Below are positions 43,884 to 47,489 of a stretch of 47,489 nucleotides of DNA, one piece after another. The stretch comes from Streptomyces sp. MBT65 (GTDB lineage: Bacteria > Actinomycetota > Actinomycetes > Streptomycetales > Streptomycetaceae). Numbering within the stretch: position 1 is the first letter of the stretch; each line of letters opens with the position of its first letter. The stretch covers positions 1 to 47,489 of the forward strand of contig NZ_JAENRY010000022.1 of assembly GCF_016612545.1 (NCBI RefSeq), read 5' to 3'. A program made the translations under genes and the position numbers. The notes under the pieces were generated by a model, which ran no database searches, was not told the DNA's origin, and saw only the letters and a program-made list of their open reading frames with translations.

Positions 43884-43895
43884 TTGAAGCCTCAA
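43884..43895. promoter_or_regulatory. Near-palindrome in AT-rich control region of redox module
   Basis: TTGAAGCCTCAA (one mismatched inner pair) lies in an AT-rich patch 119 bp before the Ser-rich protein gene, four bases after the proS stop. TTGA-N4-TCAA resembles binding sites of some MarR-type regulators; the regulator is unknown. Confidence 0.3.
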
Positions 43896-44013
43896 GCAAT
43901 TTAAGATTCCTCTCAGAGAGTTCTTGTGGGGCGTATGGGCGCCTCACAGACTTCTCTCAGGCTGGTCCCCGACCGTAGTACGTGACAGAGCGTCACTGCG
44001 GAGGGGAACGGTC

Positions 44014-44382
44014 ATGACAGTCAAGGAGCGTGGGGCCGCTACGGCGGTCCGCAGAGGCAAGCGGCGCATCGCGGCCGCCACGGCAGCGGTCACGCTGGCG
44101 GCGGCGGCCGGGGTGTTCGCCCTGGTCGGCACGATGCAGTCGGACGCGGAAGCGGACACGGCGACGGGCAGCACGACAACGACCACTTCGTCGTCGCCCT
44201 CGCCGTCCGCCTCGTCCTCAAGCTCTTCCACCTCGTCTTCGAGCTCTTCTACGTCGGACAGCTCGACCTCTTCATCCTCCTCATCTTCTTCGTCCTCGTC
44301 CTCGTCGGACCTCCAGTCGTCCTCGTCCGGTGTGACGTCCTCCTCCGGCAGCTCCACCGACTCCACGTCGGGAGCGTCGTGA
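44014..44382 (+). CDS. Membrane-anchored Ser-rich protein with C-terminal flavinylation motif
   Basis: A 122-residue protein in three parts. A basic N-terminus (RRGKRR) leads into one hydrophobic helix at residues 19-41, a signal anchor or signal peptide. Residues 53-115 are almost all Ser/Thr, surely disordered. The final seven residues are DSTSGAS, which fits the ApbE acceptor motif Dxx(S/T)GA(S/T), with S122 as the possible FMN site. The usual FMN-binding domain that carries this motif is absent. The ATG at 44014 follows GAGGGG. The gene is coupled to apbE by overlap. It may act as a tethered extracytoplasmic flavin carrier; the alternative is a decayed FMN-bind protein or a chance match in a Ser-rich tail. 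Confidence 0.75.
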   Translation: MTVKERGAATAVRRGKRRIAAATAAVTLAAAAGVFALVGTMQSDAEADTATGSTTTTTSSSPSPSASSSSSSTSSSSSSTSDSSTSSSSSSSSSSSSSDLQSSSSGVTSSSGSSTDSTSGAS

Positions 44383-45356
44383 TGAGTGCGATGAAGATGA
44401 ACACGACGCCCCTGCGTACGACTGCCGCCGCCGACTGGCGCGCCCTCGGCACCGGCGTCCGTCTGGTCGTCACCGACCCGGCCCTGCTGGACTCCTGCAA
44501 CCTGCTCCTCGCCCGGCACCTCGCCGAGGTCGACGCGGCCTGCAGCCGGTTCCGCGCAGACTCCGAACTCGCCGCCCTGGACGCCTCGTTCGGCCGCCCG
44601 GTCACCGTCAGTCCGCTGCTCGCCGAAGCCCTGGCCGTCGCCCTGCGCGCCGCCGAGGCGACCGACGGAGCGGTGGACCCGACCGTCGGCTCGGCGATGA
44701 ACGCCATCGGCTACGACCGCGACTTCACCCTCGTCCGCGAGGACGACCGCCCGGTCCGGCTCACCGTGAAGCGCGCCCCGGGCTGGCGCATGATCGACCT
44801 CGACCGTACGACGGGCACGGTCACCGTCCCGGCCGGCGTCCGCCTCGACCTCGGCGCCACGGCGAAGGCCTGGGCCGCCGACAAGGCAGCCGCGATGCTC
44901 GCGGAGGTGGCCGGCTGCGGAGTCCTGGTGAGCCTCGGCGGCGACACGGCGGTCGCGGGGGAGCCCCCGGCCGGCGGCTGGAACATCCGCGTCCAAGACG
45001 TCACCGGTTCCGTCGACGAGACGCCCGCGCACGGCACGTACGCCACGATCGGCCTGCGCTCCGGCGGCCTCGCCACCTCGGGCACCTCCGCCCGCAACTG
45101 GCGCCGCAGCGGCCACGAACTCCACCACATCGTCGACCCGCGCACCGGCCTGCCCGTCCGCAGCCCCTGGCGCACGGTCTCGGTGGCGGCCGCCACCTGC
45201 GCCGACGCCAACGCGGCGAGCACGGCGTCCCTGGTCAAGGGCGCGGGCGCCGAGCGCTGGCTGACCCGCCTCGGCCTGCCGGCCCGCCTGGTCGCCCAGG
45301 ACGGCACGGTCGTCACGACCCCGGGCTGGCCCACCTCCCTGGCGGCCGCCGCATGA
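44379..45356 (+). CDS. apbE: FAD:protein FMN transferase (ApbE family)
   Basis: Transfers FMN from FAD through a phosphoester bond to a Thr or Ser in a target protein. About 325 residues, the usual size. Motifs seen: LDLGATAKAWAADKA (156-170), VSLGGDTAVAG (184-194), HHIVDPRTGLP (249-259) and the metal-site region ATCADANAAST (272-282). The gene starts at GTG 44379 or ATG 44382, both overlapping the end of the Ser-rich protein gene. No signal peptide or lipobox is evident, unlike many ApbE proteins, so it may act in the cytoplasm before its target is exported. The preceding gene product carries a matching acceptor motif at its C-terminus. Confidence 0.92.
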   Translation: MMSAMKMNTTPLRTTAAADWRALGTGVRLVVTDPALLDSCNLLLARHLAEVDAACSRFRADSELAALDASFGRPVTVSPLLAEALAVALRAAEATDGAVDPTVGSAMNAIGYDRDFTLVREDDRPVRLTVKRAPGWRMIDLDRTTGTVTVPAGVRLDLGATAKAWAADKAAAMLAEVAGCGVLVSLGGDTAVAGEPPAGGWNIRVQDVTGSVDETPAHGTYATIGLRSGGLATSGTSARNWRRSGHELHHIVDPRTGLPVRSPWRTVSVAAATCADANAASTASLVKGAGAERWLTRLGLPARLVAQDGTVVTTPGWPTSLAAAA

Positions 45357-45934
45357 GCTCCGAAACCCTCTGGTACGCCAACCGCGCCACCGGTGCCGTC
45401 TGCCTGGTCCTGTTCACGGTCGTGGTCCTGCTCGGCATCGCGGTCCGCCTGCGCACCCGGCTTCCCGGCCTGCCCCGCTTCGGCACGGTGAACCTCCACC
45501 GCACCCTCTCCCTCTCCGCGGCCGCGTTCCTGGCGCTGCACATCGCGGTGGCGGTGATCGACGGCTACGTGAACATCACCGTCCTCGACGCGGTCGTCCC
45601 CTTCGCCTCCGCCTACCAGCCGTTCTGGCTCGGCCTCGGCACGGTCGCCCTCGACCTGCTGCTCGCGGTCCTGGTCACCAGCCTCCTGCGGGAACGCCTC
45701 GGCCACCGCACCTGGCGGGCCGTCCACTGGCTGGCCTATGCCTCCTGGCCGATCGCCCTGATCCACGGCATCGGCATCGGCACGGACACCGGCACCGACT
45801 GGATGACCTGGCTGACCGTGTCCTGCGTGGCCGCCGTGGTCGCCGCCTTCGGCATCCGCCTGGCCCACTCCTCCCGTGCCTCCCGCCGCACCCCCGCAGC
45901 CCTGCTCCGCACCGCCGAAGGAGCCCGCTCATGA
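45353..45934 (+). CDS. Ferric-reductase-like heme b membrane protein
   Basis: A 193-residue protein with about five transmembrane helices. Two histidine pairs on opposed helices, H49/H63 (NLHRTL, LALHIAV) and H125/H138 (RAVHWLAY, ALIHGIG), have the 13-14 residue spacing of bis-heme ferric reductase-like and YedZ/MsrQ-type proteins. There is no attached flavin or NAD domain, so electrons must come from a partner, probably the NuoF-like protein encoded next. ATGA overlaps on both sides show tight coupling with apbE and the next gene. It likely carries electrons across the membrane. Confidence 0.87.
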   Translation: MSSETLWYANRATGAVCLVLFTVVVLLGIAVRLRTRLPGLPRFGTVNLHRTLSLSAAAFLALHIAVAVIDGYVNITVLDAVVPFASAYQPFWLGLGTVALDLLLAVLVTSLLRERLGHRTWRAVHWLAYASWPIALIHGIGIGTDTGTDWMTWLTVSCVAAVVAAFGIRLAHSSRASRRTPAALLRTAEGARS

Positions 45935-47160
45935 CCACCACGACCACCACCTTCACCGACGTCTACATGTCCCCCCGCCTCCTCGCCCCCGGCGGCACCG
46001 CGGCCGACCTCGCCACCCACGAACTCCGCTACGGTTCCCTGTCGTACGGCGATCCCGACGGCCTGCTGAGAACCGTCGCCGAATCCGGCCTCACCGGCCG
46101 CGGAGGCGCCGCGTTCCCGACGTACCGCAAGCTCGTCGCGGTGGCCGACGCGAGCCGCCGTACGGGCCGCGCACCCGTGGTCGTGGCGAACGGCGCGGAG
46201 GGCGAACCGGCCAGCCGCAAGGACAAGACCCTCCTGCGCCTGTCACCCCATCTGGTCCTGGACGGGCTGCAGTTGGCGGCCAGAGCGGTCGGCGCGGGGG
46301 AGGCCCACCTGGCGGTGGAGGACGGCGCGTCCTACCTGGAGTCGGCCCTGGCGCAACGCGGCAACGACCCCCTCCCGGTACGGGTCGTCCGGCTGCCCAA
46401 ACGCTTCCTGTCCGGCCAGGCGTCGGCCCTCGCGCAGTACGTCTCCGGAAACGCCCCGCTGCCCCGCCACCAGCGCCCGCCGGTCCGTGAACGCGGGGTG
46501 CACAAGGCCCCGACGCTCGTCCAGAACGTCGAGACGCTGGCCCACCTGGCCCTGGTCGCCCGCTACGGCGCCGACTGGTTCCGCAGCGCGGGCACGCCCA
46601 CCCAGCCCGGCAGCACGCTGTGCACCCTGCACGTGCCGAACCGCGAAGTCCGGGTCGTGGAAGCCCCGTTCGGCCTCCCCCTGAACCGACTCCTGCCCCT
46701 GCGGGGAACATCGGCGGTACTGGTCGGCGGCTACCACGGCACCTGGATCCCGACCGCCGAGGCAGCCCAACGCACCCTGGACGCGGGCGACTTGGGAGCA
46801 GGCGTCCTGGCCGCACTCCCCACCGACCGCTGCGGAGTCGCCGAAACCGCCCGAGTCCTCCGCTACTTGGCCCTGCAATCGGCCGGCCAGTGCGGTCCCT
46901 GCCTCAACGGCCTCCCGCGCATCGCCTCCGCCTTCCAGACCCTGGCCACCCCCGGCCCCCAGGCCGACACCCGCGAGAACGTGGCCCGTTGGTCCGGCCT
47001 GGTCGAAGGCCGAGGCGCCTGCCACCACCCCGACGGCACGGTCCGCCTGGTCCGCAGCGCGCTGATCACCTTCGCGGCCGAACTCGACGCCCACGCAAGG
47101 GGTTTGTGCACGGCGACCGACCGCACCCCCTTGCTCCCCATCCCGAACGAGGCCCACTGA
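45931..47160 (+). CDS. NuoF-like NAD(P)H-binding flavoprotein with SLBB domain
   Basis: A 409-residue cytoplasmic protein related to the 51-kDa subunit of complex I. The FMN/NADH glycine-rich loop is GRGGAAFPTY (57-66), with NGAEGEPASRKDK (88-100) after it. An SLBB-like section spans about 240-270. The C-terminal cluster region reads SAGQCGPCLNG, giving C321 and C324, and a third cysteine is C364 in GACHHPDG. NuoF normally has a cysteine three residues before C321 (at the SAG alanine); here it is alanine. It is coupled to the heme protein gene by ATGA and followed three bases later by a ferredoxin gene. It probably passes electrons between NAD(P)H, ferredoxin and the heme protein. Confidence 0.85.
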   Translation: MTTTTTTFTDVYMSPRLLAPGGTAADLATHELRYGSLSYGDPDGLLRTVAESGLTGRGGAAFPTYRKLVAVADASRRTGRAPVVVANGAEGEPASRKDKTLLRLSPHLVLDGLQLAARAVGAGEAHLAVEDGASYLESALAQRGNDPLPVRVVRLPKRFLSGQASALAQYVSGNAPLPRHQRPPVRERGVHKAPTLVQNVETLAHLALVARYGADWFRSAGTPTQPGSTLCTLHVPNREVRVVEAPFGLPLNRLLPLRGTSAVLVGGYHGTWIPTAEAAQRTLDAGDLGAGVLAALPTDRCGVAETARVLRYLALQSAGQCGPCLNGLPRIASAFQTLATPGPQADTRENVARWSGLVEGRGACHHPDGTVRLVRSALITFAAELDAHARGLCTATDRTPLLPIPNEAH

Positions 47161-47162
47161 CC

Positions 47163-47369
47163 ATGGAGCAGCAGCAGATCGACATCGACTGGACGGCGTG
47201 CCAGGCACACGGCCTGTGCGCGGAACTCCTCCCGGACCACATCACGCTGGACGAGTGGGGCTACCCGCTGGTCGACGGCACCCCGATCCCGCCGCGCGCG
47301 GTGAAACGGGCCCGCAGAGCAGCGTCGGACTGCCCGGTCCTGGCCCTGAAACTGACGTCGACTGTCTAG
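47163..47369 (+). CDS. Small ferredoxin, probable [3Fe-4S]
   Basis: A 68-residue ferredoxin. Three cysteines are seen: C13 and C19 in TACQAHGLC, with histidine at position 16 where a fourth ligand would be, and C57 in SDCPVLAL. This CxxHxxC...CP pattern is typical of the single [3Fe-4S] ferredoxins of actinobacteria. The ATG at 47163 lies in the short gap after the NuoF-like gene and ends the five-gene operon. It likely exchanges electrons with that protein; a cytochrome P450 partner is common for the family, but none is encoded here. Confidence 0.9.
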   Translation: MEQQQIDIDWTACQAHGLCAELLPDHITLDEWGYPLVDGTPIPPRAVKRARRAASDCPVLALKLTSTV

Positions 47370-47376
47370 CGGGGAC

Positions 47377-47489
47377 CTACAGCCACCCGGCGAATTCCAG
47401 CAACAACTCGGCATCCCGGGGCCGCCCCACCCGAAGCGCCCGAACCCCCGACTCCACCGCCCGGAACAACGTCCACCCCCGCAACCGCT
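47377..47489 (-). CDS. Partial gene, C-terminal end only
   Basis: An open frame enters from the right edge on the reverse strand and stops at 47377. The visible 37 residues (LRGWTLFRAVESGVRALRVG, then DAELLLEFAGWL at the end) have a natural composition with a typical ending, unlike the shadow frames. It converges with the ferredoxin gene with seven bases between the stops. Its family cannot be judged from this piece. Confidence 0.5.
   Translation of the reverse strand, partial: RLRGWTLFRAVESGVRALRVGRPRDAELLLEFAGWL

Overview
The window is a stretch of a high-GC actinobacterial chromosome, almost certainly Streptomyces. The reasons are strong third-position GC bias, GTG starts, ATGA-type overlaps, the core neighbourhood (GABA aminotransferase, PucR regulator, dxr, site-2 protease, ispG, prolyl-tRNA synthetase) and several intergenic repeats of a kind recalled as common in Streptomyces. 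No transposase, integrase, tRNA, rRNA or CRISPR array was seen.

Layout. (1) 83-7371: amine/aldehyde catabolism: gabT, a membrane NTPase, a PucR-family regulator and an aldehyde dehydrogenase. (2) 7514-26295: an 18.8 kb locus whose enzyme set matches the linkages of fucogalacto-xyloglucan. It holds a GH3 beta-glucosidase, an ABC importer (binding protein and two permeases, no ATPase), GH74 and two GH12 secreted endo-glucanases, and GH42, GH95 and GH31 enzymes without signal peptides, plus a LacI regulator. Four copies of a palindrome with core TCGAAGCGCTTCGA lie only in the two divergent promoter regions of this locus, which makes it look like one regulon. (3) 26407-28795: an acyl-CoA dehydrogenase and a secreted lamin-tail protein. 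(4) 28984-31553: dxr and an RseP-like protease. (5) 32026-38629: a 2,068-residue secreted RHS protein and a two-helix membrane protein that could be its immunity partner, lying between the protease and ispG. (6) 38842-43879: ispG, two GNAT proteins, repeats, a 250-bp MITE-like element and proS. (7) 44014-47369: a tightly coupled five-gene redox module: a Ser-rich anchored protein, ApbE flavin transferase, a ferric-reductase-like heme protein, a NuoF-like flavoprotein and a three-cysteine ferredoxin. A partial reverse-strand gene ends the window.

How the parts work together. In the xyloglucan locus, secreted endo-enzymes would cut the polymer, the importer would take up oligosaccharides, and the cytoplasmic exo-enzymes would remove fucose, galactose, xylose and glucose, with the LacI protein sensing a product. 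In the last module, electrons could pass from NAD(P)H or ferredoxin through the NuoF-like and heme proteins to a flavin carried outside the membrane.

The most unusual observation is that the Ser-rich protein has no FMN-binding domain, yet its last seven residues, DSTSGAS, match the ApbE flavinylation motif Dxx(S/T)GA(S/T). It may be a minimal, disordered flavin carrier. All functions are read from sequence motifs and context; no database search was run.
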